A DNA stretch of 64,000 bases from Marine Group I thaumarchaeote (lineage in GTDB: Archaea; Thermoproteota; Nitrososphaeria; Nitrososphaerales; Nitrosopumilaceae): positions 108,981 to 172,980 of the forward strand of contig JACASX010000002.1 of the NCBI GenBank assembly GCA_013390745.1, given 5' to 3'. The notes below the pieces were generated by a model. That model saw only the letters and a program-made list of their open reading frames with translations. It was not told the origin of the DNA and did not search any database. Shown in pieces: positions 7,778 to 15,925 of the stretch (position 1 is the stretch's first letter; each line of letters begins with the position of its first letter). Made by a program: the position numbers and the translations under genes.

Positions 7778-7942
7778 ATGGGAAAAATGACATGTATCGT
7801 ATGCGGAGTTGGATTCTTTAGTCCTGACGATTCTCCAAAGTGTGGAAAGTGCAGAGAGCAAATGTCACAAGAAGGTCATGAAGAAGGTCATGAAGAAGGT
7901 CATGGAGAAGGACATTCTTGCGGTTGTGGACACAGCCACTAG
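7778..7942 (+). CDS. Small zinc-ribbon protein with His/Glu repeat tail, 54 aa
   Basis: ATG 7778 opens a 54-residue protein with CIVCG and CGKC, then a run of GHEEGHEEGHGEGH repeats and a SCGCGHSH end. The DNA shows a matching 12-base tandem repeat at about 7870-7910. A TATA box CTATAAATAC at 7748-7757 is well placed for a leaderless start. The six Cys and six His suggest a metal-binding protein (zinc, nickel or copper). A longer frame overlapping it on the same strand is a shadow. Confidence 0.65.
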   Translation: MGKMTCIVCGVGFFSPDDSPKCGKCREQMSQEGHEEGHEEGHGEGHSCGCGHSH

Positions 7943-7990
7943 ATTCACAAAACAATTCTTTTTATTGTTTAGAAAAGGCGTAAGTTTGAT

Positions 7991-8305
7991 TTGGTTGTAC
8001 TAGAACTTCATGGCTCTGGCGGTCATATTTTTGCAGACGTTACAGATGAACAGGCAAAAAAGGCAGACCTTGGTGTTGGTAAGTGTTTTCTTGCTCCAAT
8101 TGGCAAACTTGAGGAGCAAAAGATGCAAAAATATTTTTGCAAGAAATGCGAATCTGAGTTTGACGGTTCGCCTAAAATTCAGATCGAAGAAAGTCCTAAC
8201 GAACCGGTTGCAGACGGATTGATTCTGAAAGAGAGAGGTCAATACACATGTGGTAAATGCAGTTCAATAATTGGCGAATACCGCGTATTTGAGAAAGGAC
8301 AGTAA
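7991..8305 (+). CDS. Zinc-binding hypothetical protein, 104 aa
   Basis: From TTG 7991 the protein has an N-terminal strand-rich half (VVLELHGSGGHIFADVTDEQ) and a C-terminal half with CKKC and CGKC pairs about 40 residues apart, a likely single zinc site. It ends convergent with the cobalamin-type binding protein. Not assigned to a family I can name; probably soluble. Confidence 0.6.
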   Translation: MVVLELHGSGGHIFADVTDEQAKKADLGVGKCFLAPIGKLEEQKMQKYFCKKCESEFDGSPKIQIEESPNEPVADGLILKERGQYTCGKCSSIIGEYRVFEKGQ

Positions 8306-8307
8306 GA

Positions 8308-9231
8308 CTAGCTAATTTTTGTAAATGAATCTTCTGGTAACTGCAAGTCACCAAAAACATCTGGATGAATAATTTTGGCTAGGACTTCAATTCCAGTTAT
8401 GGTTCGAAGACTTGGTTTGCTAAAATACGAGTTTGCATCAACCGCGTAAACATTATTCTCCTTAACAGCCTTCAGTTCATTCCAATCTGGATTCTCTGCC
8501 AACACACTATTGTATTCAGATATGGTTCGCTTTACATCAAAACCGCATGGCATCATTACAATAATGTCAGGGTTTACTTCTTGAATCTCTTCTAACTTCA
8601 TTTTTCTTGATGGCATTTTTTCTGTACTTATGAGATTTTCTCCGCCCGCACTCTCAATCATTTCCGGAATCCAGTGACCTGAAGTAAAAAATGGATCCAC
8701 CCACTCTATCGCAACTACTTTTGGTCTTTCTTCAAACGTTTTGCTCTTGACAAAACCTAGCCTCTTTGATAGTGAATCAACCAGATCATTACCCTCCTTT
8801 TCCTTGCCAATCATCTTTGAGATATCCCTGATGCTTACCAAAATTTCATCAACACCGTGAGGATCCATCGTATAAACCTCGGGTTTTTTTTCCAACATAT
8901 CCACGGCTATTTTGACATGTTCTGTATGAGCAGAGCAGACCTCACAAATATTTTGAGAAATAATTAGATCCGGTTTTGCGTTGAGTAAATTTTCCCTGTT
9001 TAGATTGTAAATCTCCTTGCCGTCAGTCATTAACTGGCAGATTTTGTCATCAATTTGCTTGCTTGACATTGAAGTTGGATCGAACACAGAACTGATGACT
9101 CGCGGTTTGGTTTTTGCGCCGCTTGGATAGTTGCACTCATGTGTTACACCAAAAAGCTTGTCATCCGCACCCAAGCTGTAAATTAGCTCAGTTGCGCTGG
9201 GCAGAAAAGTTACAATTCTTTCTGGTTCCAT
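8308..9231 (-). CDS. BtuF/TroA-type substrate-binding protein without signal peptide
   Basis: The protein opens with ERIVTFLPSATELIYSLGA, the hallmark of cobalamin/iron-siderophore binding proteins (BtuF family), and keeps the two-lobe pattern with a GVTHECNYP loop and NPDIIVMMPCGFD. There is no signal peptide or lipobox, so it may act in the cytoplasm; related archaeal proteins are annotated as cobalamin-binding. A class II (B12-dependent) reductase is encoded elsewhere in this window. No permease or ATPase gene lies beside it. Confidence 0.8.
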   Translation of the reverse strand: MEPERIVTFLPSATELIYSLGADDKLFGVTHECNYPSGAKTKPRVISSVFDPTSMSSKQIDDKICQLMTDGKEIYNLNRENLLNAKPDLIISQNICEVCSAHTEHVKIAVDMLEKKPEVYTMDPHGVDEILVSIRDISKMIGKEKEGNDLVDSLSKRLGFVKSKTFEERPKVVAIEWVDPFFTSGHWIPEMIESAGGENLISTEKMPSRKMKLEEIQEVNPDIIVMMPCGFDVKRTISEYNSVLAENPDWNELKAVKENNVYAVDANSYFSKPSLRTITGIEVLAKIIHPDVFGDLQLPEDSFTKIS

Positions 9232-9249
9232 AACTTAATCCATTCACAC

Positions 9250-9690
9250 TTAGGAACTCATCAGCCTTTTGATCTCTATCTTTTGACCATATTTTTCCAA
9301 CAAATCGTCATAAAGTTTTTTCCGTTCTAACTTGAGATTTTTATCTTCATCGTACATTTTTGTAAAGAAACACGCGAGAATCCTCTCATCATCGTTATCA
9401 AAAAACCTGACACTGAAGCTAGTACGTTCTGGTTTTTCCTCCATGACAAACTCTGCGTGTTTTATCATGTAAGGGTTAACGTGCATATGGCACGGACCGT
9501 CGTTATCTCCTATTGTTATCCACTGATCTTTTTGTCTTATACTTAGGGAATTACTTCTCATCTCGCTGGTAGCTCCATTTGATTTTACCACCAACAAAAC
9601 GTCATCGACACTAATTATGTCTGACAAAAGTTCTTTCAGCATTATGTGTTCTGAAGAGATGCTTGCTTTTAATCTGGCTAGTATTTCCAT
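9250..9690 (-). CDS. Hypothetical protein, 146 aa
   Basis: Soluble alpha/beta protein containing WITIGDNDGPCHMHVNP and SFSVRFFDNDDERILACFFT. The arrangement vaguely recalls heme-utilisation HutX/ChuX-like folds, but no diagnostic motif is certain. It lies 18 bases upstream of the BtuF-like gene on the same strand and overlaps the upstream 86-residue gene by 13 bases, so the three may form an operon. Confidence 0.6.
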   Translation of the reverse strand: MEILARLKASISSEHIMLKELLSDIISVDDVLLVVKSNGATSEMRSNSLSIRQKDQWITIGDNDGPCHMHVNPYMIKHAEFVMEEKPERTSFSVRFFDNDDERILACFFTKMYDEDKNLKLERKKLYDDLLEKYGQKIEIKRLMSS

Positions 9691-9938
9691 TTGTCAGAAA
9701 ACCCATTCCATAATGGACGGAAAGGCGCTATGTCCTTCTCTATCTCACCTTGAATCCTATTTGAGATTGCAAAATAGAAATTTTCCAAGGCATCAACTCC
9801 ACCATCATCAAAGATTTCCTTGCCAACTTCGGTAATTCGCGATTTTTTTTGTTCTACTTCCGGCGAATCTGGATTTTGCAGGCAGAAAGTATAGAGGTCA
9901 ATCAGTTCCTCCTCCAGCATAAAATCCATGAATCCCAC
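9678..9938 (-). CDS. Hypothetical helical protein, 86 aa
   Basis: Acidic helix-rich protein (MLEEELIDLYTFCLQNPDSP) with no named domain. It overlaps the start of the 146-residue gene by 13 bases, which suggests translational coupling. It is divergent from the cysteine-synthase fusion at 10001. Confidence 0.6.
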   Translation of the reverse strand: MGFMDFMLEEELIDLYTFCLQNPDSPEVEQKKSRITEVGKEIFDDGGVDALENFYFAISNRIQGEIEKDIAPFRPLWNGFSDKWKY

Positions 9939-10000
9939 ACGTAAAATAGCAATAAAAACTGTCTAAATCTCTAAATTGATCCTCGAATCTCATTGATTAC

Positions 10001-11530
10001 ATGTCTGAAGGAACTGACAACGCTCTGCTTGAGCGCTTTGAACAGGAGATATGGAGCAAGGTTCCACATCTGGAAGAAGGAAGCGAGACAAAGGTTGTCA
10101 ATGCAACACCGCTTGTTGACATGACTGTAGATTTCAAGGAATGTGCAAAAAGCGTCTTCAAACTGGACCTTGACAACGCAGACCTGAAGGTTTTCGGCAA
10201 AATGGATTCTACCTTACTGACAGGCTCGATTAAAGTCAGACCTGCGGCTAACATCATCCACGACGCTATTGTTACGGGGAAGCTCAAGAGTGGACAGACA
10301 GTAATAGAAGCCACATCAGGCAACTTTGGGATAGCACTTGGACTGTTGTCTAAACTTGAACTAAATGTAATTGCGCTTGTCTCAAGAAAGCTACAGGAGG
10401 GGGTATTTGAGGAGTTAAGAAATGTGAATATACATACCATGGATCTTGACATGGACATTTGCCCTGCACCAGGAATGGAAGGCAAGCAAGATCTTTTGGT
10501 TGCAAAAGCAAGCGCCGCTAACATTCGCTCACAGTTATCTAATTTTGGGTTTGACACTGACATTTTTGACAAAGCAGGCTCTGAGATAGAATCGCTTTTA
10601 GCTAGCCAAGACATCATAAACTTGGCAAAGTTTCTTGCCAAGATATACGGTTTCTTCTGTCCAGCACAGTATGACAACCAGCTGAACATTGAGGCGCACA
10701 GAACTGTTACCGCAGCTGAGATTGACCAACAACTTCACGAAAAGGGAGATTCGCTGGAAGGCTACAACATCTTCTGTACATTCGGGACGGGCGGAACATC
10801 TGGTGGTTTGAGCAGATACATCTCTGAAAAATATGGAAAGAAGTCAGTTTATGTAATATTTCCACCTACCAATCAAGACGTTGCAGGAATTAGGACAAAA
10901 GCCAATGCAGATGGCTTGACGTTATACGAGCCTGAGATTTATGCTGCAGAGCAAGAAATGGATTGGGAGCAGGCAAAACTTCTTCTAAAGTTTTTTGTAG
11001 AGAAAGGTCACGACATAGGCGAAAGCAGCGCCCTTGAACTTTATGCAGCCTTGCAGAAGGCAAGCTCCGAAGGCGGTGGAAAGTTTGTCGTAATGATTTG
11101 TGACGGAATTGAAAAGTACAAAAAGAATCTGGCATCGATTGGACAGGAAGGTCCTATGCAGGTATCCCTGCAGGAAGCAAACGCAGGCAATTATGATAGA
11201 GTAATCTGGATTCATGCTCAGTATACTCCACTGGAACAAGGAATAGAGCTAATTGCAAAGTCTCTAGGCATCGACAAGAGCAAGATTTCTGTGCCGGATG
11301 CAAGAACTGCGCAGGAACTGCTGACAACTCGGCAAATTCCAGAATCGCTAAGCAAGGACCTGGAAGGTGACGGCAAACCGTTGCTGGTCTGTATGGCTGG
11401 GAAAACTTCACTGATGGCTGCCAAAGTGCTTGCGACCAAGGGCGTTATCACCGACAGCTTGATTGGTGGAATAACAGAACTGCCCGAAGGAAAAACCAAA
11501 CAACTTTCTGAATTAATCAGACAAGCTTGA
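10001..11530 (+). CDS. Cysteine synthase-like PLP enzyme fused to a rhodanese-like domain
   Basis: Residues about 25-380 are a fold-type II PLP enzyme: the PLP lysine lies in TGSIKVRPA, a substrate loop in EATSGNFGIA, and the phosphate-binding glycines in TFGTGGTSGG. Residues about 395-509 (DRVIWIHAQYTPLEQG, then LLVCMAGKTSLMAAKVL) form a rhodanese-like domain with a cysteine in the loop. The enzyme half would make cysteine or a related sulfur amino acid, while the rhodanese half suggests sulfur transfer. The combined 509 residues are longer than a plain cysteine synthase (about 300). Confidence 0.82.
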   Translation: MSEGTDNALLERFEQEIWSKVPHLEEGSETKVVNATPLVDMTVDFKECAKSVFKLDLDNADLKVFGKMDSTLLTGSIKVRPAANIIHDAIVTGKLKSGQTVIEATSGNFGIALGLLSKLELNVIALVSRKLQEGVFEELRNVNIHTMDLDMDICPAPGMEGKQDLLVAKASAANIRSQLSNFGFDTDIFDKAGSEIESLLASQDIINLAKFLAKIYGFFCPAQYDNQLNIEAHRTVTAAEIDQQLHEKGDSLEGYNIFCTFGTGGTSGGLSRYISEKYGKKSVYVIFPPTNQDVAGIRTKANADGLTLYEPEIYAAEQEMDWEQAKLLLKFFVEKGHDIGESSALELYAALQKASSEGGGKFVVMICDGIEKYKKNLASIGQEGPMQVSLQEANAGNYDRVIWIHAQYTPLEQGIELIAKSLGIDKSKISVPDARTAQELLTTRQIPESLSKDLEGDGKPLLVCMAGKTSLMAAKVLATKGVITDSLIGGITELPEGKTKQLSELIRQA

Positions 11531-11532
11531 AA

Positions 11533-11697
11533 ATGATACTATCTAATCAGGAAAAAATCGAATCTTACAGGGAAAACATCACAGAAGCCTTACGAATACT
11601 AGATGAAATTATTGAAATTATCAGGTTTCAAGATAACCCCGAGGATACAATAATTGATCAAAAGTTGGAAGAAATCAAAAAAATATTAAATCAATAA
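11533..11697 (+). CDS. Small helical protein, 54 aa
   Basis: ATG 11533 starts two bases after the preceding stop. The protein is nearly all helix-forming, with heptad-like EALRILDEIIEIIRF and a second helix DQKLEEIKKIL, so a short coiled-coil hairpin is likely. No family recognised. Confidence 0.5.
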   Translation: MILSNQEKIESYRENITEALRILDEIIEIIRFQDNPEDTIIDQKLEEIKKILNQ

Positions 11698-11712
11698 TTT
11701 CTGAGGTAAGAT

Positions 11713-11823
11713 ATGAAAAAAACGGATGAATGCAATGGTAAGTATTGGTTTACCTGCACCAGATGTTTACGACTTCTTGTAAAAGATTTACGTGATATTG
11801 TTGGACGACCTAAAGACGATTAA
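11713..11823 (+). CDS. Small cysteine-containing protein, 36 aa
   Basis: ATG 11713 is preceded by GAGGTAAG, a possible ribosome-binding site. The peptide has ECNGKYWFTCTRC, giving three closely placed cysteines, and a C-terminal helix. It follows the 54-residue gene by 15 bases. Evidence is limited to the frame, the upstream GAGG and the cysteine spacing. Confidence 0.4.
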   Translation: MKKTDECNGKYWFTCTRCLRLLVKDLRDIVGRPKDD

Positions 11824-11905
11824 AAAAATTAATAATTCTATAGCGTATCTAGAATAGTGAAATTTATTAACGGAAATTAAAACCAGGATTTGTTTGAAGC
11901 CAATT

Positions 11906-11959
11906 ATGATAGACGACGATGAGGAACGCCCAGAATGGGATTGGTTAAAGAAAAAATAA
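11906..11959 (+). CDS. Possible tiny acidic peptide, 17-21 aa
   Basis: MIDDDEERPEWDWLKKK from ATG 11906, or four residues longer from TTG 11894. The acidic then Trp-rich then basic composition is unusual for random sequence, but the frame is very short. Confidence 0.25.
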   Translation: MIDDDEERPEWDWLKKK

Positions 11960-11981
11960 TTTCTTTTTACAATATACTTGG

Positions 11982-12224
11982 TTACAGTGAGCTGTGAGTT
12001 CCGTCACACTTTCCGGTTTCATCTTTGCTGTGTTTGCATCCACAGAAAGCTATGAATCCTGCTTCGGTAGCTTTGAAAATTCTTGGTCCAAGGCCTGATC
12101 CTGCATGAGAACCATCACATAACGGCTGGTTCTGGGATTTTCCACACATACAAACATGATATTCCTTTCCCGCTTCAACTTGCATTGGGTATGGTTTTTT
12201 CTGTGGTATTTCTGGCTCTGTCAT
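11982..12224 (-). CDS. Tandem CDGSH iron-sulfur protein
   Basis: The 80-residue protein carries two CDGSH-type 2Fe-2S motifs. The first is CMCGKSQNQPLCDGSH; the second is CGCKHSKDETGKCDGTH. Each supplies three Cys and one His as in mitoNEET. The tandem form is typical of prokaryotic members of about this size. It is probably a soluble electron or Fe-S carrier. Confidence 0.92.
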   Translation of the reverse strand: MTEPEIPQKKPYPMQVEAGKEYHVCMCGKSQNQPLCDGSHAGSGLGPRIFKATEAGFIAFCGCKHSKDETGKCDGTHSSL

Positions 12225-12261
12225 AATTTCTTCATATTCATCTTATTTGTAAAGGTAATTA

Positions 12262-12384
12262 TCATGTCTTTGCCTGTTTTCGTGAACACTCTATACAGAA
12301 CTCGCCAACTTCAAAAACGTAAAGTAGTTTGTTACAATCCTTGCATCTTCTTTCTGATCTAGTTTTGTCATATCCGTATGGCAT
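12262..12384 (-). CDS. Small zinc-ribbon protein, 40 aa
   Basis: Reverse-strand frame from 12384: MPYGYDKTRSERRCKDCNKL, then GEFCIECSRKQAKT. Two CxxC pairs separated by 12 residues form a classic zinc ribbon. It lies just upstream of the CDGSH gene on the same strand and is divergent from the small membrane protein at 12423. Confidence 0.6.
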   Translation of the reverse strand: MPYGYDKTRSERRCKDCNKLLYVFEVGEFCIECSRKQAKT

Positions 12385-12422
12385 CCTAGAAATGATAAAT
12401 GTCGCACATGTGTTATAATGTT

Positions 12423-12548
12423 ATGAAACCGGACAGCGGCGGAAAGTCATTTTTTTCTGCTGGCAAACCAAAGAATTTACCTGCGTTTTATTTTCTTGTT
12501 GTGGCAGGCATCATTTTGATGGTTTTACTGTTCAAGTGGTTTGATTAG
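12423..12548 (+). CDS. Single-span membrane protein, 41 aa (Sec61beta-like size)
   Basis: MKPDSGGKSFFSAGKPKNLP leads into one C-terminal membrane helix (FYFLVVAGIILMVLLFKWF). The layout of a polar glycine-rich N-terminus and a C-terminal anchor matches archaeal Sec61beta/SecG, but the usual GLxRYFD motif is not seen, so the assignment is tentative. TTATAATG at about 12415 could serve as the TATA box only for a very close start. Confidence 0.5.
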   Translation: MKPDSGGKSFFSAGKPKNLPAFYFLVVAGIILMVLLFKWFD

Positions 12549-12621
12549 TTTTTAACATTAATTTATGGCTTTCCGAGCTCTATTTTTGGCTTTTTAACAT
12601 CAATTTTAGACTTTTAGAGTC

Positions 12622-12969
12622 TCATTTCATTAGCCAGCTCCAGTATCTGCGCATCAGCGGATAATCGTCAAAGAATCTGATTCTGGCCTTGGACTTTCTT
12701 TTCTTCAACTGCTCCTCGATATACTTGAGGATTCTGCCGCGTTCCTTTTTTTTGCTGATCAGATCACTCTCAATTATTTTCCTAGCAAATTCCTGCTCCA
12801 TGTAAATCTCAAAAAACCACCAGCCTGCAGCCATCTTGGCATCAGGGCTAAACTTGTAGCCATTCTTTGTGTGTGTCCTGAGCTCCAGCTCGTTTAGTAT
12901 CTCCTTGAAATTTTTGATGTCTGCATCAAAGTCTGTCGTCATGGCAGAAAACAGAGGTTGCTTGGTCAT
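12622..12969 (-). CDS. Hypothetical protein, 115 aa
   Basis: Helix-rich soluble protein with NFKEILNELELRTHTKNGYK, AAGWWFFEIYMEQEFARKI and a basic C-terminus. ATG at 12942 (MTTDFDAD) is an alternative start. No family recognised. Confidence 0.6.
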   Translation of the reverse strand: MTKQPLFSAMTTDFDADIKNFKEILNELELRTHTKNGYKFSPDAKMAAGWWFFEIYMEQEFARKIIESDLISKKKERGRILKYIEEQLKKRKSKARIRFFDDYPLMRRYWSWLMK

Positions 12970-12988
12970 TTCTCGTCTGTATGATAAT

Positions 12989-13162
12989 TTAGTCGAAAAT
13001 TAGGCATTGCTCGCAATCACAGCTTGGCTGCTTCTTTGTCTTTGCCAGACAATTTCTGTGCTGACCAGCCTGGCACTGAACGCAGACTTTTTCCAGATTG
13101 TCAACAGACGAGTATTTTTTGGATTGGTCAAATCCGAATCCGCCATCTTGTGGTCCTACCAT
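12989..13162 (-). CDS. Small cysteine-rich protein, 57 aa
   Basis: Reverse-strand ATG at 13162 encodes a protein with VCVQCQAGQHRNC and then SCDCEQC. The six cysteines and one histidine suggest one or two zinc sites. It lies 20 bases after the CoaBC stop on the same strand, so it may be the last gene of that transcript. Confidence 0.55.
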   Translation of the reverse strand: MVGPQDGGFGFDQSKKYSSVDNLEKVCVQCQAGQHRNCLAKTKKQPSCDCEQCLIFD

Positions 13163-13182
13163 AATATCATCATCACTTGGTT

Positions 13183-14397
13183 TTAGTTAAGATTTTTTTC
13201 AATGTTTTTACGGATAATTTTTACAATCTTAGCCTTGGTTTTACGACCAGTCTTTACCACATTCTTCGAGTCTACCAGAAAGACCTCATTATAATCGGAG
13301 TTATTGTATCTAGAACCAATATCGTTGGCTATCATCAGGTCAGCATCAGATTCCTTCAGTTTCTTCCTTGCCCTGGAAACAAGCTCCTTTTTCGATACAT
13401 TGGCTTCAGCCTTGAAACCGATGAGAATTCCCTTATGTAATTTTTTGATATGATCTATGATCTTTGGGGCTCTGGTAAGTTTGATGACAGTGTTCCTGTT
13501 GCTCTTAATCTTGGAGTTTGAGTTTTTTGGGATAAAATCAGATACGGCAGCAGCCAGAATCACAACATCAAATTTCTTCCTGAGTTCCTTTTTGACCGCA
13601 CTAAACATCTCTGAAACCGTCTTTACACGAATGATTTTGGCACCTTTTGGAGGTTCGGCAGTTCCAGGTCCATAAACTAGGGTCACTTTGGCGCCTGCTG
13701 AAACCAGTTCAGAAGCCAATAGAGTTCCAGTCTTTCCTGTACTGATGTTTGTCATGACGCGTACAGGATCAATCTTCTCAACTGTGGGACCTGCTGTCAT
13801 CAACACCTTCTTTCCTTTCAGCTTTTTTGACTGACCAAACTTGGTCAAAACAAAGTCCAATACGTCTTCTGGTTCTGGCGCCTTTGCCTTTCCCTCAATC
13901 ATTTGCGGAGATACGAAATCTACCTTCTTTCTCAAAAACTGCATGTTTTTGCGAATTGCAAGATTTTCGTACATCGATGCGTGCATGGCAAGACCCATCA
14001 ATATTGGAGTCTTTGAACCAAACGCCACGGTGAGCACCGTGGAGATTGGCGTGTCATCTATGCCATTTGCCAGCTTGCCCAAGGTGTTGGCAGTTGAAGG
14101 GTATACGATAATCAGATCAGACCTTTTGTAATCTGCAAGATCAATGTGTTCCATGTTTCCAGTGAGTTTTGTAACGACGTGATTTCCAGTTGCCCATTTC
14201 ATGTAATCTGGCTTGATCAGCTTTGTGCTGGCACTGCTCATTACGCACTTGACATTGGCACCATGTCGCATCAGCAGCCTTGCAAGTTCGATTGACTTGT
14301 ATGCCGCAACCGAACCGGCAACGCACAGGACAATCCTCTTTCCAGAAAGCTCGGTGCCATGACTTTCCACAATGTCCAAGGATGGATGTTTGCTCAT
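13183..14397 (-). CDS. coaBC: CoaBC, phosphopantothenoylcysteine decarboxylase/synthase
   Basis: Bifunctional enzyme of CoA synthesis. Residues about 18-190 form the flavoprotein decarboxylase (GKRIVLCVAGSVAAYKSIEL, YPSTANTLGKLANGIDD). Residues about 195-404 form the CTP-dependent ligase (KKVLMTAGPTVEKIDPVR, ISTGKTG, LAAAVSDFIP). It joins cysteine to 4-phosphopantothenate and decarboxylates the product. Its start overlaps the end of panB by four bases, and the pathway order of the neighbours supports the call. Confidence 0.95.
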   Translation of the reverse strand: MSKHPSLDIVESHGTELSGKRIVLCVAGSVAAYKSIELARLLMRHGANVKCVMSSASTKLIKPDYMKWATGNHVVTKLTGNMEHIDLADYKRSDLIIVYPSTANTLGKLANGIDDTPISTVLTVAFGSKTPILMGLAMHASMYENLAIRKNMQFLRKKVDFVSPQMIEGKAKAPEPEDVLDFVLTKFGQSKKLKGKKVLMTAGPTVEKIDPVRVMTNISTGKTGTLLASELVSAGAKVTLVYGPGTAEPPKGAKIIRVKTVSEMFSAVKKELRKKFDVVILAAAVSDFIPKNSNSKIKSNRNTVIKLTRAPKIIDHIKKLHKGILIGFKAEANVSKKELVSRARKKLKESDADLMIANDIGSRYNNSDYNEVFLVDSKNVVKTGRKTKAKIVKIIRKNIEKNLN

Positions 14398-15176
14398 TTC
14401 TGGGCCTCCATATGGAAAGTATGCTCTTCAGCTGGAAATGTACGATTTTCGACGTTTTCCACGTATTCAGCCACGGCTTTTTTGATCGTTTCCGACAAAG
14501 AGAGGTATTTTTTGACGAATTTCGGTGTCATCTTCTCATAAAGCCCTAACATATCATGAATCACTAGAACTTGGCCATCACAATCCTTTCCGCAGCCTAT
14601 GCCGATTGTTGGAACATAAACTGCTTCTGTGATGTGTTTTGTGGTTTCAGCCGCTACCATCTCCAAGACAATGCTAAAGACTCCTGCTTCTTGTAATGCC
14701 TTGGCATCAGCTAACAGTACTTTGGCATCCTCTTCTGTCTTTCCTTGAACCGTATATTTTTTGGCTGTTTGTGGCAAAAGCCCAAGATGACCCATGACGG
14801 GTATTCCGGCATTGATAATCGCCCTGATGATATCTGGTAACCTTCCCTCCAGTTTTACGGCATCTGCTCCAGCCCTGATTAGACGTTCAGAATTTGCTAC
14901 TGCGTCAGCCTCATTTTCATATGACTTGTTTGGAAGGTCAGCCACAATTAGGGCATTTTCCCTTGCGTTGCTGACTGCCTTTGTAAACAGCACCATTTCA
15001 TCCATGGTTACATGAACAGTGTTTTCATATCCAAGCATGACCATTCCGGCACTGTCTCCTACAAGCAAAATATCGACCTGATCACAAAGTGTTGCCATTG
15101 TATAGTCATAGCTGGTAACTACGGAGATCTTCTTGCTGCCCTTTTTTGCTATAATGTCATTTACTGTCTTATGCAA
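14394..15176 (-). CDS. panB: PanB, ketopantoate hydroxymethyltransferase
   Basis: Makes 2-dehydropantoate from 2-oxoisovalerate and methylene-tetrahydropterin. Visible motifs: SVVTSYDYTMATL, LLVGDSAGMVMLGYENT, VKLEGR, MGHLGLLPQ and PTIGIGCGKDCDGQVLV. At 260 residues the length is typical. It overlaps both neighbours by 4-8 bases within the CoA cluster. Confidence 0.95.
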   Translation of the reverse strand: MHKTVNDIIAKKGSKKISVVTSYDYTMATLCDQVDILLVGDSAGMVMLGYENTVHVTMDEMVLFTKAVSNARENALIVADLPNKSYENEADAVANSERLIRAGADAVKLEGRLPDIIRAIINAGIPVMGHLGLLPQTAKKYTVQGKTEEDAKVLLADAKALQEAGVFSIVLEMVAAETTKHITEAVYVPTIGIGCGKDCDGQVLVIHDMLGLYEKMTPKFVKKYLSLSETIKKAVAEYVENVENRTFPAEEHTFHMEAQK

Positions 15177-15909
15177 GGGATCCTTTCCTCCTCAAATTAT
15201 TCTTGATTTCTGAAACTGCAGAGGACAAAGCCCTTCTGTTGTTAAAGTTAGTTTTTGCTGATTTTGATTTCTTACAAGCCGAGACGAGAAGTCTCATTCC
15301 ACGGATGACATTGTCCACAATTGTAATGTCCGCTTTCTGGGCAGTTCTGGAGAGCGGATTAAGATCAAACGTAATGACAGTTTTCCCCATTTTTTGTAGT
15401 GCTTCTGTTCTGTCTCCATCTTCAAGTGGAACTAGTACGACATCTGCTGCAAAAATTCCATCCTTATCTACTATGCGTCTAGGGCTGTCCAGATCACCAA
15501 TTTTGCGATATGACCTTGGATTTGTGCCTAAAACCTGCTTTGCACCAGCCTTTTTCAGTGATTTTTCAATCTTTTTCTTCCTAACTTCGTCATAGTAAAA
15601 CAGGTTTACCTCAATCTTTGCTTGGGTAGCTTTGGCAAGCTGAACGACCTCTTTTGGGCAAAGTGCTGCCACATTTCCATTTACCGAGATTACCGGATTC
15701 TGGGCAGAAAGCAATTTGACAGCAGCGGCCATGATAGCAGCCTTTGCGGTTTTGCTGGTTTTTTCTCCTACCAGATAATCAAATGCCTCCCCACGTCCGT
15801 GTGCCAAAAGACCCTCTTTTGCAACAAGACCATCGTTATACCCCTTGACAATTTTCTCGCGTATACTGAGAGAAACAAAACGCGGATGAGATTTAGGAAT
15901 ATTCAACAA
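15169..15909 (-). CDS. Archaeal 4-phosphopantoate-beta-alanine ligase (PPS)
   Basis: Archaea-specific enzyme (COG1701) that condenses 4-phosphopantoate with beta-alanine. The start IPKSHPRFVSLSIREKIV, the AHGRGEAFDYL loop, and the NPLSRTAQKADITIVDN block are characteristic. It follows pantoate kinase by 16 bases and overlaps panB, so enzymes for successive steps are encoded together. Confidence 0.92.
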   Translation of the reverse strand: MLNIPKSHPRFVSLSIREKIVKGYNDGLVAKEGLLAHGRGEAFDYLVGEKTSKTAKAAIMAAAVKLLSAQNPVISVNGNVAALCPKEVVQLAKATQAKIEVNLFYYDEVRKKKIEKSLKKAGAKQVLGTNPRSYRKIGDLDSPRRIVDKDGIFAADVVLVPLEDGDRTEALQKMGKTVITFDLNPLSRTAQKADITIVDNVIRGMRLLVSACKKSKSAKTNFNNRRALSSAVSEIKNNLRRKGSLA

Positions 15910-15925
15910 ACCACCACAAAAATCT

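Noticed and set aside
7809..8003. 64-residue plus-strand frame
   Set aside because: It is a low-complexity frame (VMKKVMKKVMEK) over the tandem repeat; the zinc-ribbon frame 7778-7942 has the TATA box and cysteine pairs.
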